12,479 bases of DNA from Sulfuricurvum sp. IAE1 (GTDB taxonomy: Bacteria > Campylobacterota > Campylobacteria > Campylobacterales > Sulfurimonadaceae), in assembly GCA_945867285.1 (NCBI GenBank), contig CAMBHX010000042.1, forward strand, positions 1 through 12,479, in the 5' to 3' direction. Below are positions 6,826 through 12,479 of the stretch, in pieces. The position numbers and the translations under genes are program-made. The stretch's first letter is position 1, and each line of letters begins with the position of its first letter. The notes under the pieces were generated by a model. That model made no database searches. It saw only the letters and a program-made list of their open reading frames with translations, and had not been told where the DNA came from.

Positions 6826-6856
6826 AAAAAACTTAAGTTTTTTGAGAAGATATAAT
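6826..6856 (+). promoter_or_regulatory. flgR promoter with an 18-nt perfect palindrome
   Basis: AAAAAACTTAAGTTTTTT (6826-6843) is a perfect palindrome, and TATAAT follows at 6851-6856. The start codon is only 15 nt further on, so transcription near 6863 would leave a leader of roughly 9 nt. The palindrome covers the -35 area and may be an operator, although A/T tracts of this kind are also common promoter features in Campylobacterota. The presence of this box suggests flgR is transcribed by the housekeeping sigma factor, separately from flgPQ. Confidence 0.5.
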
Positions 6857-6871
6857 CAAAAGGTAGTGTGA

Positions 6872-8026
6872 ATGAAAATTGCCATCGTTGAAGACGATAT
6901 TAATATGCGCAAATCACTTGAAATTGCGATGAGTGATTACCCAAACTATGAAGTGCATTCGTTCAAAAACCCCAAAGATGCCCTCAAAAAACTTGATGAC
7001 AGCTTTGAACTTATTATCAGCGATATTAATATGCCAGGAATGGATGGGATTGAATTTGCTAAATCTCTTGCAGGAAAATACGAAATTATTTTCATTACCG
7101 GCAATGCAACACTTTCTAAAGCCATTGAATCAATTCAATTAGGGGTAAAAGATTTTCTCCTGAAACCTTTTGAAATCGAAACACTCATTGGTGCCATAGA
7201 GCGTAGTGCAACTGTTCAAAAAAAGCTTCAAAAAAGCACCTCAAAATGTACACTTAAATCAAGTTCTCTCACGGCAACCTCCCCTGCACTGGAAAAATTA
7301 CTGAGTCATATTGACAAAGCAGCACGTACTGACGCTAGTATTATGTTGCTGGGTGAAAGTGGTGTTGGGAAAGAAGTATTTGCATGTCATATCCATGAAA
7401 AGTCCCAGCGTTTTAATAAGCCTTTTATCGCTATTAATATGGCGGCTATCCCTGAGAATCTCATTGAAAGTGAACTTTTTGGATTTGAAAAAGGCTCTTT
7501 TACTGATGCTATTGAGACCAAAATAGGACAATTTGAGTTAGCGCAAGGAGGGACGCTATTTTTGGATGAAATTGCTGAGATGCCCTATCCTCTTCAAGCC
7601 AAACTTTTGCGTGTACTTCAAGAGCGTGAAATACGACGTTTGGGTTCCTCCAAAAGCATCAAAATTGATGTTCGCATCATCACCGCTACCAATGCCAACT
7701 TGCAACAAAATATTACGGACGGTAAATTTCGAGAAGACCTCTATTATCGTCTCAATACTATACCCCTCTCTATCCCACCTTTACGTGAACGACGTGAAGA
7801 GATACTGCCTATTGCAACATCTGTATTAGAGCAAAATTGCCTACAGTATGACTTTGGGGAAAAAAATTTTGATGATGAAGCTAAAGCAGCTTTACAACTC
7901 TACTCATGGCCTGGTAATATTCGAGAACTCATCTCTGTCGTAGAAAGATCGGTCATACTCAGCGATGGAGAATCCATTGGGGTTGAAGATCTATTTTTAG
8001 AAGCACGAGGATTTGGACGGATTTAA
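6872..8026 (+). CDS. flgR: Sigma-54 response regulator FlgR, lacking a DNA-binding domain
   Basis: FlgR is phosphorylated by the kinase FlgS and activates RpoN-dependent middle flagellar genes. The 384-residue protein has a receiver domain (1-115) with Asp8/Asp9, phospho-acceptor Asp51 (SDINMP), Thr76 and Lys98. An AAA+ domain follows (about 135-365): Walker A GESGVGK (161-167), sigma-54 contact loop GSFTDA (208-213) in place of the usual GAFTGA, Walker B FLDE (230-233), FREDLYYRL (286-294) and SWPGNIREL (345-353). It stops about 30 residues later, with no Fis-type helix-turn-helix. This matches Helicobacter pylori FlgR, which also lacks that domain and is thought to act from solution, and differs from C. 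jejuni FlgR, which has a C-terminal domain. The start MKIAIVEDDINMRKSLE is typical of FlgR. Synteny supports the name. Confidence 0.88.
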   Translation: MKIAIVEDDINMRKSLEIAMSDYPNYEVHSFKNPKDALKKLDDSFELIISDINMPGMDGIEFAKSLAGKYEIIFITGNATLSKAIESIQLGVKDFLLKPFEIETLIGAIERSATVQKKLQKSTSKCTLKSSSLTATSPALEKLLSHIDKAARTDASIMLLGESGVGKEVFACHIHEKSQRFNKPFIAINMAAIPENLIESELFGFEKGSFTDAIETKIGQFELAQGGTLFLDEIAEMPYPLQAKLLRVLQEREIRRLGSSKSIKIDVRIITATNANLQQNITDGKFREDLYYRLNTIPLSIPPLRERREEILPIATSVLEQNCLQYDFGEKNFDDEAKAALQLYSWPGNIRELISVVERSVILSDGESIGVEDLFLEARGFGRI

Positions 8027-8041
8027 AATATCTGATATTAC

Positions 8042-8170
8042 GTACTAAAACGAATTCATCCGTTTTCTGAAGAAACATTTTTGTTTCACAAAAAGCGTTA
8101 CACTAGTTTTAGTGGCAGGGACAAATGTCCCTACAACCCCCTAAAGCTACCCACATCTTTCGAATGTGGG
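8042..8170 (+). repeat. Three-hairpin dispersed intergenic element, copy 2, with 44-nt insertion
   Basis: The element begins 15 nt after the flgR stop. Stem I (ACTAAAACG with CGTTTT, AATTCATC loop) is followed by extra sequence at 8067-8110, flanked by TTTT on both sides and holding its own hairpin GAAACA/TGTTTC with a TTTT loop (8072-8087). The element then resumes with AGTGGC, stem II AGGGACA/TGTCCCT (8117-8132) and CCCCCTAAAGCTAC. Stem III is CCCACAT/ATGTGGG (8150-8156 with 8164-8170): the same place as in the other copies but a wholly different sequence. It stands between convergently spaced co-directional genes, flgR and asd. Confidence 0.75.
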
Positions 8171-8204
8171 AGAAACTTTCAATCTTTTCCAAGCCCTTAT
8201 CCGC

Positions 8205-8210
8205 TATAAT
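8205..8210 (+). promoter_or_regulatory. -10 box for asd
   Basis: CCGCTATAATCGACC contains TATAAT 34 nt before the asd ATG, in the same GCTATAATCG context as the gyrA -10 box. It lies inside an in-frame upstream extension of asd and so supports the start at 8245. Confidence 0.65.
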
Positions 8211-8244
8211 CGACCCATTATTATCCATTTTTAGGAACACATTC

Positions 8245-9273
8245 ATGAAACGTTACAATGTTGCAATTGTTGGTGCCAATGGTGCCGTCGGTGAAGAAAT
8301 TTTACGAGTTTTTGAAGAGATAGATTTTCCCTTCGCAAAAATTGTCCCTCTTGCAAGTGCTAGAAGTGTTGGACAAACGGTCACTTTTAATGATGAAGAA
8401 CTCCCTATCCAAGAGCTAACTCATACTATTTTTGAGGAAGAGAATATTGAGATTGCTCTTTTTAGTGCTGGAGGAAGTGTATCGGCAGAGTTTGCACCCT
8501 CAGCGGTTGAAGCAGGTGCGGTTGTTATTGACAATACAAGTCATTTTCGTATGTTTGAGGATGTCCCATTAGTTGTTCCAGAAGTTAATGCTGAGGATAT
8601 AAAAGAGTGGAAAAATCGTGGGATTATAGCCAATCCCAATTGTTCCACCATCCAAATGGTTCAAGCACTCAAACCACTTGATGATGCGTACGACCTACAA
8701 CGTATCGATGTGAGTACCTATCAAGCTACTTCAGGTGCAGGTAAAACCGCCATGGAAGAACTGGTGGAGCAAATGCAAGCATTTTTTGCGTTTAAACTCG
8801 ATGATATAACCCCGAGTAAATTCCCTCACAGAATTGCCCTCAATGCGATCCCACAAATCGACTCCTTTACTGATAATGGCTACACCAAAGAAGAGCTCAA
8901 AATGGTGAATGAGACACAAAAAATCATGCACAAAGATATTGAAGTCAGTGCTACATGTGTTCGTATTCCAACCTTACGTGGTCATGCTGAAACATTGACA
9001 CTGACGTTTGATGGGGCTGTAGACGCCAATGAAGCACGTGAACTTTTACGTAAAGCTCCTAATATTATTGTTTTAGATGAGCCACGTGAGAGTATCTATC
9101 CGATGCCATCATTGTGTATGGATCAAAACGAAACATTTGTGGGACGTATCCGCAGTGATATTTATCGTGAAAATGTCTTACATTTATGGGTAGTTGCGGA
9201 TAACCTTCGTGTCGGTGCTGCTACTAATGCTGTACGTATCGCCCAAAAATGGGTTGAAATGCAAGGAGAATAA
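8245..9273 (+). CDS. asd: Aspartate-semialdehyde dehydrogenase
   Basis: Asd reduces aspartyl phosphate to aspartate semialdehyde with NADPH, the branch point to lysine/diaminopimelate, threonine and methionine. The 342-residue protein is of normal length. It shows the dinucleotide-binding loop GANGAVGEE (10-18), the catalytic cysteine Cys133 in NPNCST, Arg240 (CVRIP) for substrate binding, and the general base His247 (RGHAE). The C-terminal NLRVGAATNAVRIA segment is typical. An ATG at 8125 is in frame, but those 40 residues would be encoded by the repeat element and the promoter and do not look like Asd, so I chose 8245, with AGGA upstream. The next gene begins 1 nt after the stop. Asd follows flgR as in C. 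jejuni. Confidence 0.97.
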   Translation: MKRYNVAIVGANGAVGEEILRVFEEIDFPFAKIVPLASARSVGQTVTFNDEELPIQELTHTIFEEENIEIALFSAGGSVSAEFAPSAVEAGAVVIDNTSHFRMFEDVPLVVPEVNAEDIKEWKNRGIIANPNCSTIQMVQALKPLDDAYDLQRIDVSTYQATSGAGKTAMEELVEQMQAFFAFKLDDITPSKFPHRIALNAIPQIDSFTDNGYTKEELKMVNETQKIMHKDIEVSATCVRIPTLRGHAETLTLTFDGAVDANEARELLRKAPNIIVLDEPRESIYPMPSLCMDQNETFVGRIRSDIYRENVLHLWVVADNLRVGAATNAVRIAQKWVEMQGE

Positions 9274-9274
9274 A

Positions 9275-9799
9275 ATGGGCTTTATTGAAAAATTATTTGA
9301 GCATACTCTGTGGAATTCACGTTTTATTATCCTTTTAGCGGTTGTATTTGGTCTTGTTGGGGCTGTGTTGCTGTTTGCGGTGGCTAGTTTTGATATTTAT
9401 AACACCGCTAGTCTTGTCGTTAATACCTATGCAACCCATGCGCACCCTGCCAATTTTCACGAAGCTGTAGTTGGAGGGATTATTGGTGCGGTGGATTTAT
9501 ATCTCATTGGTATAATTATGATTATTTTTTCATTTGGTGTTTATGAACTCTTTATCTCTGACATTGATCCAGCCAAAGATGAGAATGGTCATGAAAATCA
9601 GCTTTTAGCCGTTCATTCACTCGATCAGCTCAAAGATAAAATCTCTAAAGTCATCGTCATGGTTTTGGTTGTTGGTTTCTTCCAAAAAGTAGGTCATACC
9701 GTTTTTGTCGGTGCATTAGATCTTTTATATCTTGCACTCTCTATTACTGCTGTTGCAGTTGGATTATATTTTTTGAGTAAAGTAGGACACCATGAGTAA
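9275..9799 (+). CDS. UPF0114 (YqhA-like) inner-membrane protein
   Basis: This 174-residue protein of unknown function belongs to the UPF0114/YqhA family. It has four hydrophobic segments (about 16-38, 66-90, 123-140 and 143-168). A cytoplasmic-looking charged loop SDIDPAKDENGHENQ (95-109) between the second and third pairs carries the family's ELFISDIDPA motif. The start at 9275 has AAGGAG (9263-9268) 6 nt upstream and lies 1 nt after the asd stop; the longer in-frame start at 9194 inside asd has no support. The gene ends in an 8-nt overlap with hemE, so asd, this gene and hemE are probably translated from one mRNA. Nothing in the sequence tells what it transports or senses. Confidence 0.88.
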   Translation: MGFIEKLFEHTLWNSRFIILLAVVFGLVGAVLLFAVASFDIYNTASLVVNTYATHAHPANFHEAVVGGIIGAVDLYLIGIIMIIFSFGVYELFISDIDPAKDENGHENQLLAVHSLDQLKDKISKVIVMVLVVGFFQKVGHTVFVGALDLLYLALSITAVAVGLYFLSKVGHHE

Positions 9800-10838
9800 A
9801 ATTTTTGTTGATGCGTGTTTTGGAAAAGAGACCCCTTACACCCCAGTATGGATGATGCGTCAGGCCGGTCGTTATTTACCAGAATATATGGAAGTACGTC
9901 GTCGTGCGGGCAACTTTCTCAATTTGTGTCATGCACCCGATATGGCTGCTGAAGTAACCATTCAACCTCTTGATATTGTCAATGTCGATGCGGCGATTTT
10001 GTTTAGCGATATTTTGGTTGTCCCCAACGAAATGGGGATGAAGCTTGATTTTGTCAATGGTGAAGGTCCTGTATTTGAATCACCGATCAAAAATGAAGCT
10101 GATTTGGATACGCTTATTGGAGGTGTTGAAGCTGCCGCTAAACTCACCTATGTCTACGATACGATTGCGCTATTGCGTAAACAGCTTGACGAGCGTGGCG
10201 ACAACAAAGCTCTTATCGGATTTACCGGTGCACCATGGACACTAGCGACCTATATGATAGAGGGGCATGGGACGAAAACGTACAACGTGTGTAAAAAAAT
10301 GATGTATTCTAATTCCAAACTTTTACATAAGATTTTGGCTAAAGTAACCGAAGTGGTCAAACTGTACATGGAAAAGCAAATCCAGTCAGGTATTGATGTT
10401 GTTCAGATCTTTGACAGCTGGGCGGCCGCCATCGAACCGGATAAATACGATGAGTTTTCATGGCGCTACATGGTTGAGATCGCTGATTATCTCAAAAGCA
10501 AATATCCTCATATTCCTATCATCATGTTCCCCAAAGGGGTTCCTGCATTTTTAGACAAAGTGTATGGGAATTTTGATGTATTTGGTGTTGATTGGAGCAC
10601 TCCTATGGAGCTGGCACGCGAAAAACTTGGTGACAAATATGTTCTTCAAGGCAATATGGAGCCATGTCGATTGTATTGCCAAGAAGAGACGACTATTGCC
10701 GTCGAAAAAATCCACTCTATTATGGGTGGAAAACGCCATATCTTCAACTTAGGTCACGGCATCCTCCCAGATGTTCCTGTTGCAAATGCACAGCACTTTG
10801 TCTCTGAGTGTCAACGAGTGAGTAAAAAAAACCACTAA
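9792..10838 (+). CDS. hemE: Uroporphyrinogen decarboxylase
   Basis: HemE removes four carboxyl groups from uroporphyrinogen III to make coproporphyrinogen III in haem synthesis, in the cytoplasm without a cofactor. The 348-residue length is normal. Both family signatures are present: PVWMMRQAGRYLPEY (18-32) and GFTGAPWTLATYMIEG (143-158). The catalytic aspartate is Asp73 (LFSDILVVP), and His322 lies in LGHGILP. The ATG overlaps the end of the UPF0114 gene (ATGAGTAA), with AGGA 4 nt before it, so translation is probably coupled. The organism therefore makes haem, consistent with a respiratory Campylobacterota. Copy 3 of the intergenic element follows 6 nt after the stop. Confidence 0.97.
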   Translation: MSKIFVDACFGKETPYTPVWMMRQAGRYLPEYMEVRRRAGNFLNLCHAPDMAAEVTIQPLDIVNVDAAILFSDILVVPNEMGMKLDFVNGEGPVFESPIKNEADLDTLIGGVEAAAKLTYVYDTIALLRKQLDERGDNKALIGFTGAPWTLATYMIEGHGTKTYNVCKKMMYSNSKLLHKILAKVTEVVKLYMEKQIQSGIDVVQIFDSWAAAIEPDKYDEFSWRYMVEIADYLKSKYPHIPIIMFPKGVPAFLDKVYGNFDVFGVDWSTPMELAREKLGDKYVLQGNMEPCRLYCQEETTIAVEKIHSIMGGKRHIFNLGHGILPDVPVANAQHFVSECQRVSKKNH

Positions 10839-10844
10839 TGCTAC

Positions 10845-10927
10845 ACACCAAAACGAATTCATCCGTTTTAGTGGCAGGGACAAATGTCCCTTGCATCCCC
10901 CTAAAGCTACAAAAACTATCATTTTTG
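10845..10927 (+). repeat. Three-hairpin dispersed intergenic element, copy 3
   Basis: This uninterrupted 83-nt copy is equal in length to copy 1. Stem I is CACC-AAAACG/CGTTTT-AGTG, with one C/A mismatch that becomes a G/U wobble on the other strand. Stem II is AGGGACA/TGTCCCT. The linker ends CTAAAGCTAC, and stem III is CAAAAA/TTTTTG (10910-10915 with 10922-10927). It begins 6 nt after the hemE stop and could act at the 3' end of that transcript. Against copy 1, the 40 nt from GTGGC to GCTAC differ at eight positions, four of which form two compensating pairs in stem II. Confidence 0.75.
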
Positions 10928-10946
10928 AGAATCTTTAAAGTATTTG

Positions 10947-10968
10947 CGAACTTTTTATCAAAAGTTCG
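10947..10968. promoter_or_regulatory. Perfect inverted repeat upstream of the radical SAM gene
   Basis: Arms CGAACTTTT and AAAAGTTCG surround the 4-nt centre TATC, 17 nt before the start codon. No T-run follows on either strand, so it is not a standard terminator. It is either an operator over the promoter (a possible -10 TATTAA lies at 10972-10977) or a hairpin in a 5' leader. No ribosome site is visible before the ATG. Confidence 0.4.
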
Positions 10969-10985
10969 TCATATTAATATTTAAC

Positions 10986-11939
10986 ATGTCCACAATCTTT
11001 GGCCCAATTCATTCTCGTCGCTTTGGCGTGTCGCTTGGGATTGATCTCTCTTCTTCTACTAAGCAATGCAATTTTGACTGTCTTTACTGTGAACTTACCC
11101 CCATGAAAGCTATCAAAACACAACATACTGTAACCAGTACAGAAACAATCCTCTATGATTTAAAAGAAGCACTTCAAAACCACCCCAATATCGATGTCAT
11201 AACCCTCACCGCTAACGGTGAACCGACCATGTATCCATATTTGAATGAACTCATCACTGAAATTGATACTATCAAGGGAAATATCCAAACTCTTATCCTC
11301 TCTAACAGTGCCTCTTTGAGTGATGAAAATATTTTTAATGCCCTTTTACGTCTTGATCAAGTTAAACTCTCTCTCGATGCCGCCACCCCAGAAATATTTC
11401 GTAAAATCGACCGTCCTGCTGAAGAGATCGAGATTACCAATATTATTCATGCTATCCAACGCTTTTCGCACACTTTTAAAGGTAAGCTTTTTATCGAAAT
11501 TCTCTTCGTTCGAGGATTAAACGACACACCCAAAGAGGTAATGGCCCTTAATACTGCATTACAAAACATCCAATGCGAACGTATCGACATCGGCACCATC
11601 GACAGACCTCCAGCCTATCCGGTACAAGGGTTACAATTTAAAGAACTGTATGAACTATCGCACTATTTCGACCCTTCCCTTCCAATTCATATCGTTTCAC
11701 GTACCCATGCGACCGCGACACCTTCACATTATTCAGCAAATGAAATACTCACAACTCTTGACAAACGTCCTCTTACCGACGATGACATCAACGCCCTTTT
11801 CGACGAAGAATCCAAAAAACAGTTCCTTATCCTTCTAAATGAAGGAAAAATAACCAAAATTGAACGCTCAAATATCATTTTTTACCTCCCATTAGAAAAT
11901 AGTGCAAGAAAACGACAAAAAAACACTCAAAAATCTTGA
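10986..11939 (+). CDS. Radical SAM Fe-S protein, COG0731-like
   Basis: This is a predicted S-adenosylmethionine radical enzyme of 317 residues. The 4Fe-4S ligands are Cys28, Cys32 and Cys35 in the motif CNFDCLYC. A glycine-rich SAM-contact motif follows at TANGEPT (75-81), and SLDAATPEIFRKIDRP lies in the middle. The N-terminal FGPIHSRRFGVSLGIDL and the cysteine motif resemble the COG0731 group, relatives of the wyosine-forming TYW1 family; the substrate is unknown and bacteria do not make wyosine, so I give no gene name. The C-terminal part (about 265-317) looks like a small basic, possibly nucleic-acid-binding segment. An in-frame ATG at 10944 would translate the inverted repeat, so I prefer 10986. 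No Shine-Dalgarno is apparent. The TGA stop is part of the -35 box of the tRNA promoter. Confidence 0.85.
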   Translation: MSTIFGPIHSRRFGVSLGIDLSSSTKQCNFDCLYCELTPMKAIKTQHTVTSTETILYDLKEALQNHPNIDVITLTANGEPTMYPYLNELITEIDTIKGNIQTLILSNSASLSDENIFNALLRLDQVKLSLDAATPEIFRKIDRPAEEIEITNIIHAIQRFSHTFKGKLFIEILFVRGLNDTPKEVMALNTALQNIQCERIDIGTIDRPPAYPVQGLQFKELYELSHYFDPSLPIHIVSRTHATATPSHYSANEILTTLDKRPLTDDDINALFDEESKKQFLILLNEGKITKIERSNIIFYLPLENSARKRQKNTQKS

Positions 11940-11964
11940 CAATTAAGACAAAGCTCACTATAAT
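11936..11964 (+). promoter_or_regulatory. Consensus sigma-70 promoter for tRNA-Asn
   Basis: TTGACA (11936-11941) and TATAAT (11959-11964) are separated by exactly 17 nt, a full consensus promoter and the only one in the window with a perfect -35. It overlaps the radical SAM stop codon (11937-11939). Transcription would begin near 11971, about 11 nt before the mature tRNA end. Confidence 0.85.
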
Positions 11965-11981
11965 TACGACCTCTTAAACAT

Positions 11982-12056
11982 TCCGGATTAGCTCAGCGGT
12001 AGAGTAGGTGACTGTTAATCACTTGGTCACTGGTTCGAATCCAGTATCCGGAGCCA
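11982..12056 (+). tRNA. tRNA-Asn (anticodon GTT)
   Basis: The cloverleaf is complete. The acceptor arm TCCGGAT (11982-11988) pairs with ATCCGGA (12046-12052). The D-arm GCTCAGCGGTAGAGT follows. The anticodon loop CTGTTAA has GTT at 12014-12016, and the T-arm holds GGTTCGAATCC. A discriminator G and an encoded CCA end at 12056. It reads asparagine codons AAC/AAU. It is a single tRNA gene, not part of an array, and no integrase or attachment repeat is seen next to it. Confidence 0.96.
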
Positions 12057-12100
12057 CACTTCACAAACGTACTCCATTTATTTTTTAAGTCAATTTATGT

Positions 12101-12106
12101 GATAAT
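12101..12106 (+). promoter_or_regulatory. Possible -10 box for galU
   Basis: TGTGATAATCTC contains GATAAT 59 nt before the galU start in the 109-nt gap after the tRNA. No -35 is evident. A T-rich stretch at 12077-12088 before it might end the tRNA transcript. Read-through from the strong tRNA promoter is an alternative source of galU mRNA. Confidence 0.35.
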
Positions 12107-12165
12107 CTCAACATTTAAAATAGTTATTTACCAACAACTATACTACATTACACAAAGATTTTATA

Positions 12166-12479
12166 ATGAAAAAAATATCCCCTATCTCCGTATGTCTTTT
12201 CCCCGCTGCTGGTTATGGAACTCGCTTTTTACCCGTTACTAAAGCAATGCCCAAAGAGATGCTCCCAGTCCTCACTAAGCCTCTCATCCAATACGGTGTC
12301 GAAGAGGCTATGGATGCTGGAATGAACACCATGGCAATCGTCACTGGTCGGGGAAAACGGGCCATTGAAGATCATTTTGATGTCAGTTATGAGCTCGAAC
12401 ATCAGATCAAGGGAACGTCAAAAGAAAAAATGCTTGCCGATATCCGCCATATCATTGATAAATGTACCTTTTCCTATAC
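12166..12479 (+). CDS. galU: UTP-glucose-1-phosphate uridylyltransferase, 5' part
   Basis: GalU makes UDP-glucose from UTP and glucose-1-phosphate for lipopolysaccharide, capsule and other glycans. The window ends after 104 codons, about a third of the usual gene. The nucleotidyltransferase start is unmistakable: the loop PAAGYGTRFLPVTKAMPKEMLP (13-34) with Gly18-Thr19-Arg20 and Lys30, then YGVEEAMDAGM and the VTGRGKRAIEDHFD segment near 59-72. The GTRFLP form with the PKEML motif fits GalU better than RfbA-type thymidylyltransferases. The ribosome site is weak (AAAGA about 10 nt before the ATG). No stop or frameshift is seen in the visible part; it simply runs off the end. Confidence 0.95.
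   Translation, partial: MKKISPISVCLFPAAGYGTRFLPVTKAMPKEMLPVLTKPLIQYGVEEAMDAGMNTMAIVTGRGKRAIEDHFDVSYELEHQIKGTSKEKMLADIRHIIDKCTFSY

Noticed and set aside
8042..8170. Simple intrinsic terminator of flgR
   Set aside because: None of the stems is followed by a T-run, and a homologous copy lies between divergent promoters at 3311-3393.
8125..8244. 40-residue N-terminal extension of asd
   Set aside because: It would be encoded by the repeat element and the -10 box; Asd proteins start at the residues just before GANGAVGEE.
9194..9274. Longer start of the UPF0114 protein inside asd
   Set aside because: No ribosome site there; AAGGAG stands at the right distance before the ATG at 9275.
10868..10896. 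Second sigma-54 promoter in the repeat (TGGCAG ... TTGCAT)
   Set aside because: The two halves are much further apart than the required GG-N10-GC spacing.
3311..10927. CRISPR array
   Set aside because: The repeats are kilobases apart, palindromic and in both orientations, with genes between them.
11982..12056. Integration site of a mobile island at tRNA-Asn
   Set aside because: No integrase, no repeated 3' tRNA end, and ordinary housekeeping genes on both sides.

Overview
The window looks like chromosomal core DNA of a Campylobacterota (epsilonproteobacterial) organism, probably a free-living Sulfuricurvum/Sulfurimonas-type lineage. The evidence is the AT-rich composition, TATAAT-type -10 boxes with weak -35 regions, a Campylobacterota-style sigma-54 promoter, a FlgR that ends without a DNA-binding domain, and the order gyrA-flgP-flgQ-flgR-asd, which matches Campylobacter jejuni Cj1027c-Cj1023c. 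The genus is inference; the phylum is well supported.

Layout. Minus strand, 25-3209: an ammonium cluster transcribed amtB (with signal peptide) -> glnK (PII) -> amt (short form). Plus strand, 3474-8026: gyrA, then the flagellar basal-disk genes flgP and flgQ behind a sigma-54 promoter, then flgR, the sigma-54 activator. 8245-10838: a tight asd - UPF0114 membrane protein - hemE run. 10986-11939: a COG0731-type radical SAM protein. 11982-12056: tRNA-Asn(GTT). 12166 to the end: the 5' part of galU. No gene-free stretch exceeds 300 bases.

How the parts work together. The two Amt channels share one PII protein, which can gate them according to nitrogen state; both amt genes carry the same palindrome at the same distance from their -10 box. 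FlgR very likely activates sigma-54 promoters, and one such promoter overlaps the gyrA stop codon directly in front of flgPQ. Asd feeds lysine, threonine and methionine synthesis, HemE feeds haem synthesis, and GalU feeds UDP-glucose-dependent surface polysaccharides.

The most interesting signals are non-coding. (1) A dispersed intergenic element of three consecutive hairpins occurs three times (about 3311-3393, 8042-8170, 10845-10927), with compensatory changes in the stems and a 44-nt insertion in one copy. (2) A twin 21-nt palindrome stands exactly 40 nt upstream of the -10 box of both amt genes, a candidate nitrogen operator. (3) A second pair of related hairpin sequences follows amtB and glnK. 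I found no CRISPR array, transposase, prophage or defence system.
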